Source: Thalassospira australica
GTDB taxonomy: Bacteria > Pseudomonadota > Alphaproteobacteria > Rhodospirillales > Thalassospiraceae
Length of the DNA: 64,000 bases
NCBI RefSeq assembly: GCF_000763295.1
Contig: NZ_JRJE01000001.1
Coordinates: 62,001-126,000, forward strand
Direction of reading: 5' to 3'
Part shown: positions 9,599-18,084 of the stretch, one piece after another
Numbering within the stretch: position 1 is the stretch's first letter
How the letters are laid out: each line of letters opens with the position of its first letter
Made by a program: the position numbers and the translations under genes
Notes under the pieces: generated by a model
The model's input: only the letters and a program-made list of their open reading frames with translations
Database searches by the model: none
Told to the model about the DNA's origin: nothing

Positions 9599-10824
9599 CC
9601 CTTTACACTCCCGGCGGTCAGGCCCTGAACGAGGAAACGTTCGAACCACAGGAAGATCACAAGGATCGGGACCGTTGCGATGACGGCCCCGGCCATCAGG
9701 TGCTGGCGGGGGACTTCCGATGAATTCAGCGATACGACCCCGCGTGACAGGGTGAAGATGTCGGGATCATCAAGGAACATGAAGGCAAAGAGGAACTCGT
9801 TCCAGGCAATCATGAAGACGTAAAGCGATACCGACGCCAATGCAGGCAAGGCCAGTGGCAGGGTGATTTTCACGATCACGCCAAAGCGTGACAGACCATC
9901 CATCAGGCCTGCTTCTTCGAGTTCGGCAGGCAGACCCCGGAAGTAGCCCTGCAACATGTAAAGGGCGACGGGAACCGTCGTCGCGGGATAGACAATCAAA
10001 AGCCCAACCACGGTGTTGCGCAGTCCAAGTTGGCTGAATACCGCGTAAAGCGGGATGACCAGAACGATCATCGGCACGAGATAGATCAGCAGGACCGAGC
10101 TTGAAAGAACTGTCTGGCCGGGGAAATTCAATCGCGCAACCGCATATGCCCCGGGAATGGAAAAGGCCAGCGTGATGATGACGGTCGATACCGAGACAAT
10201 CGTTGAAATCAACAGGAACCGGCCAAAGTTAAACTCGGTAAACAGTTCGACATAGCTGTCAAACAGGCTGGCGGCCCCTTGTGTCAGGTTAATCGACAAA
10301 TCCAGCGGGTTTAAGAACAGCTCCTGCTGGTTCTTCAGGCTGGTCATGACCATCACATAGAAAGGCAGAATGACAATCACGCTAAAGAAGACAAAGCCGA
10401 ACCCCTTGAGCACACGCACGATCACAAGATCAATGCTGTAGCGTTTGAGCATGCCGCTGTGGATGTCGTTCAGGACCGCCCGGTTGGCAAATGTCACCGA
10501 CAGGGCAATCACCCCGACGCCAAAGGCCTGTGTGAGCGAGTTTTGCGAAAAGGCCAGACTGAAAGGGGCCCCAAAGGATACCAGCATCATGGCAACAATC
10601 ACGGCAGCAAACGCAACCATGTAAAGACCCGGTGTGCGGTCTTTGGGGGCGCGCATCAAAATGATGGCGGCATTTACCGCCCCGCCCAGTGCCCCGGCGG
10701 ACATGATCGGCGTTGCGGCAAGCCCGGTAATCAGGGTCAGCGAAATGCCGGTGATCGCAACGGCAATCGCGCCCCATAGCAAGCCTGACAGAAGGCCAAG
10801 AAGAAGACCCGTACCAATACGCAT
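9595..10824 (-). CDS. Sugar ABC transporter permease with N-terminal membrane extension
   Basis: 409 residues, about 125 longer than a standard MalG-type permease. The canonical part begins near MLKRYSIDLVIVRVLKGF (residue 125). It holds the EAA loop (EEAGLMDGLSRFGVIVKITLPLALPAL) that docks the ATPase. Residues 1-125 contain about four extra hydrophobic segments and no obvious match to the permease family. ATG 10824 overlaps the TAA of the first permease by one base and follows GGAGG. It is the second membrane subunit of this importer. Confidence 0.88.
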   Translation of the reverse strand: MRIGTGLLLGLLSGLLWGAIAVAITGISLTLITGLAATPIMSAGALGGAVNAAIILMRAPKDRTPGLYMVAFAAVIVAMMLVSFGAPFSLAFSQNSLTQAFGVGVIALSVTFANRAVLNDIHSGMLKRYSIDLVIVRVLKGFGFVFFSVIVILPFYVMVMTSLKNQQELFLNPLDLSINLTQGAASLFDSYVELFTEFNFGRFLLISTIVSVSTVIITLAFSIPGAYAVARLNFPGQTVLSSSVLLIYLVPMIVLVIPLYAVFSQLGLRNTVVGLLIVYPATTVPVALYMLQGYFRGLPAELEEAGLMDGLSRFGVIVKITLPLALPALASVSLYVFMIAWNEFLFAFMFLDDPDIFTLSRGVVSLNSSEVPRQHLMAGAVIATVPILVIFLWFERFLVQGLTAGSVKG

Positions 10825-12143
10825 TACGAATCCTCCCGGTGGACGAATTTGAAGTAGAACACGGCAAAAATCAAAAGCAGGACAAAGATGGCAACCGCGA
10901 CCGCCGCCCCGGCCCCAAGATTGGACAGGGCAAAGCCCTGCTCATAGACATCAACGGTCAGGGTGCGCGTGCCTGCGGCCCCGCCGGTCAGAAGGAAGAT
11001 GTCGTCAAACTTGTTGAACGTCCAAATAAAGCGCAGCAGGAACAGGGTCGATAGAATGCCCAGAAGCTGCGGCAGGGAAATGTGCCAGAATTGCTGAAGT
11101 GGCGTGGCACCATCGACCTCGGCGGCCTCGTACATGTCTGATGAAATGGATTGCATGCGGGCGAGAATAAACAGGAATGACAATGGGAAATAACGCCAGG
11201 CTTCAAAGGCAATCACCGTTGCCAACGCCAGCGGGAATTCGATGGTCATGCCAAAGATATCGATTGGCAGTGCCCGCTGACCAAAGAAATTCACCCCCTC
11301 ATCGGCAAGGTTCATGCGCTGTAAAATGGCATTGAAGGTGCCGTTGAACGGATCAAGCAGGATCACCCATGTAAAGGCAACCGCGATCACGGGCGCAACA
11401 TAGGGAAACAGAAAAAGTCCGCGAAGGATGGATCGTCCGGCGAACGGTTTGTTGAGCATTTGGGCGGCAAACAGCCCTAAAACCAGCGCGCCCAGAGTAC
11501 CAAACACGGTATAGGCGAGGGTCACCCACAAAACCGACCAGAATTCGCGGGAATCAAAAATCCGTGCGAAGTTATCGAGGGTAAATTCGCTGTTGGTCAG
11601 GATGTTTTCGGCGTTCCCGGTAACGGTCGGTTCACTGTCACGCGGTGATACCGGATTGGCAGCAAAGCTTTCATCTGCAATGGCGGTGAGTTCAAGACGG
11701 GTGCGTTCGCCTGCTTCAAGCTGATCAAGCGTGCAGCGCACATCCGATCCATTTACCGTACATGCAGGGTCATCTGTGATGATGGTGATGCCAGGGGGAA
11801 GAGTATCAATCAGGACAACATCGGTGATGTCACCTTTGCGCGATGAATTTCGCATTCTGTACTGAATGCGAAATTCCTGCCCGGCGACATCCATATCCCC
11901 GCGCACACGTTCAGAAACCACCGGTGTCGGTGGGCGCAGATCAGATAATTTGACCGGCTTGACCGAAATCCAGAAGTTGGCAAGCAGCGGAAACAGCACA
12001 ACGCTCATGACGATCAGGAACGTCGGGGCAAGCATCCAAAGTGCCAGCCGTGCTTCGCGCCGGGCCATAGGCCCCAATTTTGATTTACGCTTTGGCGGAG
12101 GGGCCGTTGCGGACGGTGTCTTTGTGCTTTGGGACGTGGTCAT
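10824..12143 (-). CDS. Sugar ABC transporter permease with a DUF11-like periplasmic insertion
   Basis: 439 residues; a MalF/UgpA-type permease. After the first membrane segment (about 32-58) there is an insertion of about 140 residues. Residues about 78-157 read like a DUF11-type beta-sandwich repeat: VAGQEFRIQYRMRNS, then VVLIDTLPPGI, then CTLDQLEAGERTRLELTAIA. Canonical membrane segments resume near residue 201, and the EAA loop EAAEVDGATPLQQFWHISLPQL is present. The insertion would face the periplasm, in the same loop position as the P2 domain of MalF, and could contact the binding protein. It follows a strong hairpin after the binding-protein gene. Confidence 0.88.
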   Translation of the reverse strand: MTTSQSTKTPSATAPPPKRKSKLGPMARREARLALWMLAPTFLIVMSVVLFPLLANFWISVKPVKLSDLRPPTPVVSERVRGDMDVAGQEFRIQYRMRNSSRKGDITDVVLIDTLPPGITIITDDPACTVNGSDVRCTLDQLEAGERTRLELTAIADESFAANPVSPRDSEPTVTGNAENILTNSEFTLDNFARIFDSREFWSVLWVTLAYTVFGTLGALVLGLFAAQMLNKPFAGRSILRGLFLFPYVAPVIAVAFTWVILLDPFNGTFNAILQRMNLADEGVNFFGQRALPIDIFGMTIEFPLALATVIAFEAWRYFPLSFLFILARMQSISSDMYEAAEVDGATPLQQFWHISLPQLLGILSTLFLLRFIWTFNKFDDIFLLTGGAAGTRTLTVDVYEQGFALSNLGAGAAVAVAIFVLLLIFAVFYFKFVHREDS

Positions 12144-12173
12144 CGTCTTGCCATCCGTTCTGAAAATCGGAAG

Positions 12174-12205
12174 TCCGGGGCACCGGCATGGTTGGGTGCC
12201 CCGGA
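12174..12205 (-). other. Intercistronic hairpin after the sugar-binding-protein gene
   Basis: Perfect 11-bp stem (TCCGGGGCACC with GGTGCCCCGGA) and a 10-base loop between the binding-protein gene and the first permease. No U-run follows on the minus strand. Probably sets relative mRNA levels within the operon. Confidence 0.75.
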
Positions 12206-12223
12206 TACAAGGCTGTGCGTCGC

Positions 12224-13576
12224 TTATTCGATGGCGGCGATTTCTTCGTTGATCAGGTCAGCCGTGGCTGCGGCGTCACGTTCGCCGTCGATATATTCAC
12301 GAACGTAGCGGTTGACCACCTGACTGTTGATGATGCGCGATGCCAACGAAAGCTGACCTTCGGCAACACCCCAACGGTTTGCGGTTTCAAGTCCGGAAAC
12401 GATGTCGGTGATGACGGCCGGATCATAAAGTTCCGACAGCGGCTTTTTGCGATCGACGCCAACCGGCAGGGTCGACCATGCCTTGACGAATTTTTCCGGA
12501 TCATCGGCTGTGCCGTGACGGACCGGGAATTTGCCCTCTGGTGCGATGGAAAGCGTGCTGGTGTAGCCTTCATCAAGCGAGAATTTGACGAATTCCTCGG
12601 CGGCATCGGTATCGGCATCATTGGTAATGCCGAAGTAACGAATGTCACCCCATGCCGCGCCATCCGGATTGGACGGGCCCATCAGGCGGGTCACAACACC
12701 GGTTTTGGAGGCCAGTTCATCAGAGGTCGGATCATCATTGATGGTGGGCGGCGCACTGTCACGAAGACCGGCCAATTCATCAAGGATGAAGGGTGACCAG
12801 ATGATCATTGCTGTCTTGCCCGCGAAATAAAGCTCGCGGGACTGTTTCCAGTACAGGTCACCGGGCGGGGATGCTTCGGCGATGGATTTATAGAATTCCA
12901 GTGCCTCGACCAGCTTGTCCTTGTCAAAGCCAACCGAACCATCCGCGGAAACCGGGGTTGCACCGTTGGCGAGGAAAACATGTTCAAGCACCTGGCTCAT
13001 GAAGTTTTCGTCGATCTTGGTCGCGGCGACGAAGCCATACATTTCGGGCGGATTATGCAGCGCATCAAGCGCCTTTTGGATGTTGGCATAGCTGTTGGGA
13101 GCCTCTAGGCCTGCTGCATCAAACAGATCCTTGCGGTACAGAACCATCTGAGTCCAGCCATCTGACGGCACAGCAGCCACTTCGCCGTCAAAGTCGGCCA
13201 TCGAAAGTGCGGCTGGTGCGAAGGTGTCCTTGCCAAGGCTGGTGACAACTTCGTTGTTGGCTTCGGTATCGAGAATGCCTGCTTCGGACCAGGGCAGAAC
13301 GTATTGCAGGGTCAAATAGATGACGTCTGGCAAATCACCAGCGGCATAGGCGGCCGTGGCGCGCGTGCCCAATTCTGACTCTGTGACCGGGATGACTTCA
13401 ACGGCGGTGCCTGTTTTGGCTTCGAACTGCTTGGCCATTTCTTCTTGTTTGGCCAGGCGTTCGGGTTGTTCTTCGGTGGTCCAGAAACGCAGCTGGGCAC
13501 TGGCGATGCTGGTTGAGACCAGCAAGCCGGCTGCTGCGAGCGTCAATGAACTCATCAATGCACGCTTAATGTTCAT
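12224..13576 (-). CDS. Extracellular sugar-binding protein (family 1)
   Basis: 450-residue periplasmic binding protein of the MalE/UgpB class. A Sec signal peptide covers residues 1-28 and ends ASAQ; mature sequence starts LRFWTTEEQPERLAKQ. I chose ATG 13576, preceded by GGGAGG; its ATGA overlaps the stop of the LacI-type gene by 4 bases. An upstream in-frame extension lies inside that gene and would bury the signal peptide. Paired with the two permeases and ATPase downstream, it should determine the substrate, which is unknown. Confidence 0.92.
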   Translation of the reverse strand: MNIKRALMSSLTLAAAGLLVSTSIASAQLRFWTTEEQPERLAKQEEMAKQFEAKTGTAVEVIPVTESELGTRATAAYAAGDLPDVIYLTLQYVLPWSEAGILDTEANNEVVTSLGKDTFAPAALSMADFDGEVAAVPSDGWTQMVLYRKDLFDAAGLEAPNSYANIQKALDALHNPPEMYGFVAATKIDENFMSQVLEHVFLANGATPVSADGSVGFDKDKLVEALEFYKSIAEASPPGDLYWKQSRELYFAGKTAMIIWSPFILDELAGLRDSAPPTINDDPTSDELASKTGVVTRLMGPSNPDGAAWGDIRYFGITNDADTDAAEEFVKFSLDEGYTSTLSIAPEGKFPVRHGTADDPEKFVKAWSTLPVGVDRKKPLSELYDPAVITDIVSGLETANRWGVAEGQLSLASRIINSQVVNRYVREYIDGERDAAATADLINEEIAAIE

Positions 13577-14676
13577 GAGATGCCTCCCTTGGCATTGGCG
13601 GCCAGCTTCAATGCTGGCGGGTTGGCTGACCCACGGATGGTCAGCGATGCTTCCCACAGAATTTGGGAAAATTCGGATGCAGGCGCATTGGCCTGCGAAA
13701 CAACGATCCGGCCGACTTCACGGCCGATCTCATAGCTGGCCTGTGCCATCGTGGTCAGACCGGGGTGAATGGCTTCGCCCATGGGCAGGCCATCAAAACC
13801 AATGACGGATATGTCACGCCCGACCGTGATCCCGGCATGGGCAAGTGCATGAATGGCACCAATTGCGACGGCGTCGGTGACACATAAAAGGGCTGTGGGG
13901 CGGTCGGGGTGTTTGAGGAGTTCGGTCACCGCATCGCGTGCGGCCATTTCATCGGTGATGCCGTCATGAAGGTAGCCTGGCAAAACAGGGCATTCGTGTT
14001 TTCGGGCGGCAGCAAGATATCCCGCGCGGCGTTGCCAGGCATAGTTAAGGTCGGGATCGCCCCCAAGATAGGCAATCTTGCGATGCCCCATACCAACCAG
14101 ATGATCCATCGCATCGGCAAATGCCTTTTCATTGTCGATATCAAGCCATGCGTAATCGTCGCAGTTTTCGGTGCGCCCCTGTACGACAAAGGGCAGGTTG
14201 GCTGATCTGAGGAAATCGACCCTTGGGTCCTTGCGCTTGGTGCGTGCGATCACGAAACCACCGACCTTTCCCGATCGGATCAACCGGTCCATGACTTCGA
14301 CTTCGTCATGGCCATCGGGGACGGCTGCGACCAGCAAATCCCAGTCAGACAAGGCAAGTTCGGTCGCCAGACCATCAAGAATTTCGGCCAGAAACGGATC
14401 AATCTGATGGCCATCGCGGGCCGGTAAGACAAAACCGACGGTCTCGACAACACCGCGTGCCAAGCGCCGTGCTGTCGTAGACGGGCGATAGCCCAATTCA
14501 TCTGCGGCCTTGCGGACCCGTTCGATGGTTTTCCGGGCAATGTCGGGATAATTGTTCAGGGCGCGTGAAACGGTTCCTTCTGACAAGCCAAGATGCTTTG
14601 CCAGTTGGGCAATAGACACAACCTCACGGCGTTTTTTAACCCGCGACACGGAACCTCCCTTATGCTTTTTCATCAT
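13573..14676 (-). CDS. LacI family transcriptional regulator of the glycoside operon
   Basis: 367 residues with an N-terminal helix-turn-helix (SIAQLAKHLGLSEGTVSRALN, about residues 21-41), a hinge helix (RPSTTARRLARG) and a periplasmic-binding-like effector domain. It is the first gene of its operon and overlaps the binding-protein gene by 4 bases, so it is co-transcribed with its presumed targets. Two identical operator candidates lie directly upstream, which suggests autoregulation. The first two codons are both ATG; either may be used. Confidence 0.92.
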   Translation of the reverse strand: MMKKHKGGSVSRVKKRREVVSIAQLAKHLGLSEGTVSRALNNYPDIARKTIERVRKAADELGYRPSTTARRLARGVVETVGFVLPARDGHQIDPFLAEILDGLATELALSDWDLLVAAVPDGHDEVEVMDRLIRSGKVGGFVIARTKRKDPRVDFLRSANLPFVVQGRTENCDDYAWLDIDNEKAFADAMDHLVGMGHRKIAYLGGDPDLNYAWQRRAGYLAAARKHECPVLPGYLHDGITDEMAARDAVTELLKHPDRPTALLCVTDAVAIGAIHALAHAGITVGRDISVIGFDGLPMGEAIHPGLTTMAQASYEIGREVGRIVVSQANAPASEFSQILWEASLTIRGSANPPALKLAANAKGGIS

Positions 14677-14700
14677 CTTGTTGATGATGTTGGCTGTTTC

Positions 14701-14748
14701 CGAAACCGCTTTCGGAAACGTTCGAAACGCTATACGAAACCGCTTTCG
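14701..14748. promoter_or_regulatory. Two tandem LacI-type operator candidates
   Basis: The 14-mer CGAAACCGCTTTCG occurs twice, at 14701-14714 and 14735-14748, with starts 34 bases apart. Each is a near-palindrome around a central CG, as in LacI-family operators. The first copy lies in a longer perfect 9-bp inverted repeat (TTTCCGAAA/TTTCGGAAA). They sit 24-72 bases upstream of the lacI-type start, where they could block the operon promoter. Confidence 0.75.
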
Positions 14749-14978
14749 GTTGTCAAATTGTTGATTTTGAACGATTTAATTTTGCGCCGCGAGATGGGCC
14801 TGGCGCTATTCTTAGGGATGGGGATATTCCGCGGGGAATCTTGGTTGTTGTGCGGGTTAAGGGCGGTTATCAACCAAAGGTATAAGCGATATTTGCTGCT
14901 TCCTGTTGCGACGCACACCGTCAACGAACAGGTGCCCAAAAGGCGCGTTCTTGACCAGCAGGTCAGGACTCGGCACAA

Positions 14979-15015
14979 AAAATGGCGGGCCAAATATGCG
15001 ATGGCCCGCCATTTT
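14979..15015 (-). terminator. Intrinsic terminator of the polyamine operon
   Basis: 14-bp perfect stem (AAAATGGCGGGCCA with TGGCCCGCCATTTT), 9-base loop, with a run of T on the minus strand after the stem. It lies 27 bases beyond the stop of the carboxynorspermidine synthase gene. Confidence 0.85.
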
Positions 15016-15041
15016 ACGTATTAGATCAGGATATACACCGC

Positions 15042-16283
15042 TTAGCTGAAATCGAGTGCGCGGTCGCCGTTGGCATCCTTGATGCGGGTCGGAAGACCCA
15101 TGCCGTTGAGCAAATTCAGGAACGGTTTGGATGGCAGTTCTTCGACGTTTGCCATCTTTTTCACATCCCATTCACCGGTGGCGATCAGCATTGCAGCCGC
15201 GACGGGCGGCACGCCGGCGGTATAGGAAATGCCCTGACTTCCGACTTCGGTGTAGGCGTCCTTATGGTCGGCCACGTTATAGATCAGGACTTCGGTTTCC
15301 TTGCCGTCCTTCGTGCCCTTGACCAGATCACCGATGCAGGTCTTGCCGGTATAGTCCGGGGCAAGCGAGCTTGGATCGGGCAGGCAGGCCTTAACGACCT
15401 TAAGCGGCACGACTTCGAGGCCTTCGGCGGTGGTAACCGGTTTTTCGGACAGAAGACCGATGTTTTTCAGCACGGTGAAAACATTGACGTAGTGATCGCC
15501 AAAGCCCATCCAGAAGCGCACATTTGGCACATCAAGGTTCTGGGACAGGGAATGGACTTCGTCATGGCCGGTCATGAAGGTCTGGCTTTCGCCGACAACC
15601 GGCATATCCCAGATCTTTTTGACTTCGAACATCTTGTTGGACTGCCATTTGCTGTCCTGCCAGGAATAGACCGTGCCGGTAAATTCGCGGAAGTTGATTT
15701 CCGGATCGAAATTGGTGGCGAAATATTTGCCGTGGCTGCCGGCATTGATGTCGATGATGTCGATCGAGTCAATCTTGTCGAAGTAGTCTTCGACGGCCAG
15801 TTTGGCATAGGCATTCACAACACCCGGATCGAACCCGACGCCAAGGATCGCGGTTGTGCCAGCGGCTTCGCATTCTGCGCGGCGCTTCCATTCATAGTTG
15901 GCATACCATGGCGGGTTTTCGCAGATCTTGTCCTGCTCTTCATGGATGGCGGTATCAAGATAGGCGACACCGGTTTTGATACAGGCCGACATGACCGGCA
16001 TGTTGATAAAGGCAGAGCCGACATTGATGACAATCTGGCAGCCGGTTTTTTCAATCAGGGCTGCGGTTGCATCAACGTCCGTGGCATCGAGTGCGTGACC
16101 TTCAAGAACGCCTTGTTCTTTGAGGTTTTTCTTTTCATGGATGCTGTCGATGATGGCCTGGCACTTTGATGCCGTGCGCGATGCGATATGAATATCGCCA
16201 AGCACGTCATTATGCTGTGCGCATTTATGGGCAACCACCTGTGCGACGCCACCTGCGCCGATAATCAGAACATTCTTTTTCAT
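15042..16283 (-). CDS. Carboxynorspermidine synthase (saccharopine-dehydrogenase-like)
   Basis: 413-residue NAD(P)H-dependent dehydrogenase of the LYS1/saccharopine dehydrogenase family, with the nucleotide-binding motif IIGAGGVAQ at residues 7-15. Paired with carboxynorspermidine decarboxylase just upstream, it is best read as carboxy(nor)spermidine dehydrogenase. That enzyme condenses aspartate semialdehyde with a diamine (putrescine or diaminopropane). This is the alternative bacterial spermidine/norspermidine route. The assignment rests on family plus neighbour; saccharopine dehydrogenase itself is unlikely. An intrinsic terminator follows. Confidence 0.9.
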   Translation of the reverse strand: MKKNVLIIGAGGVAQVVAHKCAQHNDVLGDIHIASRTASKCQAIIDSIHEKKNLKEQGVLEGHALDATDVDATAALIEKTGCQIVINVGSAFINMPVMSACIKTGVAYLDTAIHEEQDKICENPPWYANYEWKRRAECEAAGTTAILGVGFDPGVVNAYAKLAVEDYFDKIDSIDIIDINAGSHGKYFATNFDPEINFREFTGTVYSWQDSKWQSNKMFEVKKIWDMPVVGESQTFMTGHDEVHSLSQNLDVPNVRFWMGFGDHYVNVFTVLKNIGLLSEKPVTTAEGLEVVPLKVVKACLPDPSSLAPDYTGKTCIGDLVKGTKDGKETEVLIYNVADHKDAYTEVGSQGISYTAGVPPVAAAMLIATGEWDVKKMANVEELPSKPFLNLLNGMGLPTRIKDANGDRALDFS

Positions 16284-16315
16284 GTCGGGCCAAAAACTCC
16301 CCTGTTTTGAGAGGT

Positions 16316-16333
16316 GGGGAAATCGCTTTCCCC
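16316..16333 (-). other. Small intercistronic hairpin
   Basis: 7-bp stem GGGGAAA/TTTCCCC with a 4-base loop, in the 80-base gap between the decarboxylase stop and the synthase start. Possible mRNA processing or stability element. Confidence 0.5.
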
Positions 16334-16363
16334 GGTTCGCTATGAAAACTGCGCTTTCGTGTT

Positions 16364-17461
16364 TTACGAAAGGCTCGAAACGTAATCGTCAAAGGTGAAC
16401 TCACGCACGACGCGCTCTGTTCCGTCGAGTTCCCGGATCACGATGGACGGCATGCCGACCCCGTTAAACCAGTTCTTTTTAACCATGGTGTAACCGGCCG
16501 CATCTTCAATGGAGATGCGGTCGCCGACCTTGATCTCTTTTTCGAAATCAAATTCGCCAAACACGTCACCGGCAAGGCATGACTTGCCACAGATCATATA
16601 GGGATGATCGCCGGTGTTGGGCAGCACCTTGGCATTTTCGCGATAGATCAGAAGATCGAGCATGTGGGCTTCGATCGAGCTATCGACGATGGCAAGGTTC
16701 TTGCCGTTAAACAGGGTATCAAGCACGGTGACTTCAAGGGTGGTGCTGTTGGTGATCGATGCTTCGCCGGGCTCAAGATACACCTGCACGCCGAATTTCT
16801 CGGAGAAGGCCTTAAGGCGGGCGCAGAATTTATCAAGCGGGTAATCATCGCCGGTGAAGTGAATGCCGCCACCGAGGCTGACCCACTCAACGCGCGCGAG
16901 AAGCGATCCGAATTTTTCCTCGATATCGGTCAGCATGCGATCAAACAGATCAAAGTCGGCATTTTCGCAGTTATTGTGGATCATGAAGCCGGAAATCTGA
17001 TCCATCACCGCTTCGACCTTGGCAACATCCCATTCGCCGAGCCGCGAAAACGGGCGGGCCGGATCGGCGAGATCAAAGCTTGAGGTCGAGACCTGCGGGT
17101 TGAGCCGAAGCCCACGCACGATGTTTGACGCCTGATCGGCAAAACGGGTTAGCTGGCCAATGGAATTGAAGATGATCTTGTCGGCATTTTCGATCACCTC
17201 CGTGATTTCATCATCGGAATAGGCGACACTATAGGCATGCGTTTCCTTGCCGAATTTCTTGCGGCCCAGCTTGACCTCATAGAGCGAGGATGACGTCGTG
17301 CCATCCATGTAGTCCGACATGAAATCAAACACCGACCAGGTCGCAAAGCATTTAAGCGCCAGCAACGCCTTTGCGCCGGAATGTTCGCGTACATAGGCGA
17401 TCTTTTCCATGTTGCGCAGCAGCTTGGATTTATCGAGCAGGTAATAGGGCGTTGCGGGCAT
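16364..17461 (-). CDS. nspC: Carboxynorspermidine decarboxylase
   Basis: 365-residue PLP enzyme of the alanine-racemase-fold decarboxylases. Lys37 in ALLALKCFATW is the expected PLP-binding lysine; LGGGIHFTGDD supplies the phosphate loop, YLEPGEA follows, and the CGKSCLAGDVFGEF region carries the C-terminal catalytic cysteine. It removes CO2 from carboxy(nor)spermidine made by the downstream synthase, giving spermidine or norspermidine. Length and motif order match NspC. First gene of a two-gene minus-strand operon with a long upstream region. Confidence 0.93.
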   Translation of the reverse strand: MPATPYYLLDKSKLLRNMEKIAYVREHSGAKALLALKCFATWSVFDFMSDYMDGTTSSSLYEVKLGRKKFGKETHAYSVAYSDDEITEVIENADKIIFNSIGQLTRFADQASNIVRGLRLNPQVSTSSFDLADPARPFSRLGEWDVAKVEAVMDQISGFMIHNNCENADFDLFDRMLTDIEEKFGSLLARVEWVSLGGGIHFTGDDYPLDKFCARLKAFSEKFGVQVYLEPGEASITNSTTLEVTVLDTLFNGKNLAIVDSSIEAHMLDLLIYRENAKVLPNTGDHPYMICGKSCLAGDVFGEFDFEKEIKVGDRISIEDAAGYTMVKKNWFNGVGMPSIVIRELDGTERVVREFTFDDYVSSLS

Positions 17462-18084
17462 GGGCGGCTCTCTACAACTATGTCACGGGGAATGCGGGGT
17501 AACGCGGAACGCGCGATCAGGCGTTTATGTTCCGGGTTTGGGCAAAATCACCAGTCTGGTGGTGGTAACAACCGGCTTTTCTAGTGATCAGCCTGACGGT
17601 GCGTCATCCAATAGACAGAGACAGATAAACTGTATTCACTCATCAGACGCCTCCATCTTTCGGGTTGTTGCAAAGCTGCGCGTTGCCATTCATCAATCGG
17701 CGGTAACGGCATGTGTGTTTGCCGCGTCCCAATAGCAGCGAGGACCGGGGCGGTCAATACTGCAATGCCCCCTATGTAATGCAATTCTGCGTATCAAGGC
17801 ATGTTGTGGTTTCATGACGCTTTGATCAAGGGGCAATCGCATTGATTTTGATTTGTTATTTCCTATCTGTTTATCTAGGGACTGTTGAGAAACAGGATGC
17901 CGTCGTGGTTGCCGCCTGAGGGCAGCAATGCCTTTGGGACGAGGGCGGCAATGCCTTGGAACGGGGCGTTTTTCAACAGGCCCCGGGGCAAGGGGATGAA
18001 AAATGACGTTGCCTTGCCTGCATCCATAATAAAGACAGCGAATTGTTTTAAAAACCGACAGGATAAAACCAGACGGAGGAGCCA
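17462..18084. other. Long intergenic region
   Basis: 623 bases with no supported gene. Possible frames of 60-170 codons on both strands show no family features. It should contain the nspC promoter at the left and the promoter and ribosome site (ACGGAGGAG) of the VOC gene at the right. The inverted-repeat element is listed separately. Confidence 0.6.
17878..17983. repeat. 106-base nested inverted-repeat element
   Basis: Outer arms of 16 bases at 17878-17893 (GGGACTGTTGAGAAAC) and 17968-17983 (GTTTTTCAACAGGCCC) pair with two mismatches. Inner arms TTGCCGCC (17909-17916) and GGCGGCAA (17944-17951) pair perfectly. Two imperfect direct repeats, GGCAGCAATGCCTTTGG and GGCGGCAATGCCTTGGA, lie inside. 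No transposase is present. It may be a MITE-like remnant, a REP-type palindrome or a structured RNA. Confidence 0.55.

Larger units (their letters stand above)
14677..15041. other. Intergenic region between the glycoside operon and the polyamine operon
   Basis: 365 bases without a supported gene. The left part holds the operator pair and the promoter for the minus-strand glycoside operon. The right end holds the terminator of the polyamine operon. Short reading frames in between show no family resemblance. Confidence 0.6.

Noticed and set aside
8696-9628. 310-codon plus-strand frame opposite the glycoside hydrolase
   Set aside because: No recognisable domain and it conflicts with a well-supported hydrolase frame.
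14982-16169. 395-codon plus-strand frame opposite the carboxynorspermidine synthase
   Set aside because: No domain signature; the minus-strand enzyme with its Rossmann motif explains the region and ends at a matching terminator.
17460-17784. Small frames of 67-91 codons upstream of nspC
   Set aside because: No ribosome site, no membrane or domain pattern, and both strands are equally open.
17878-17983. Insertion sequence end pair
   Set aside because: The inverted repeats resemble transposon ends but there is no transposase and no clear target duplication, so it is listed only as a repeat element.
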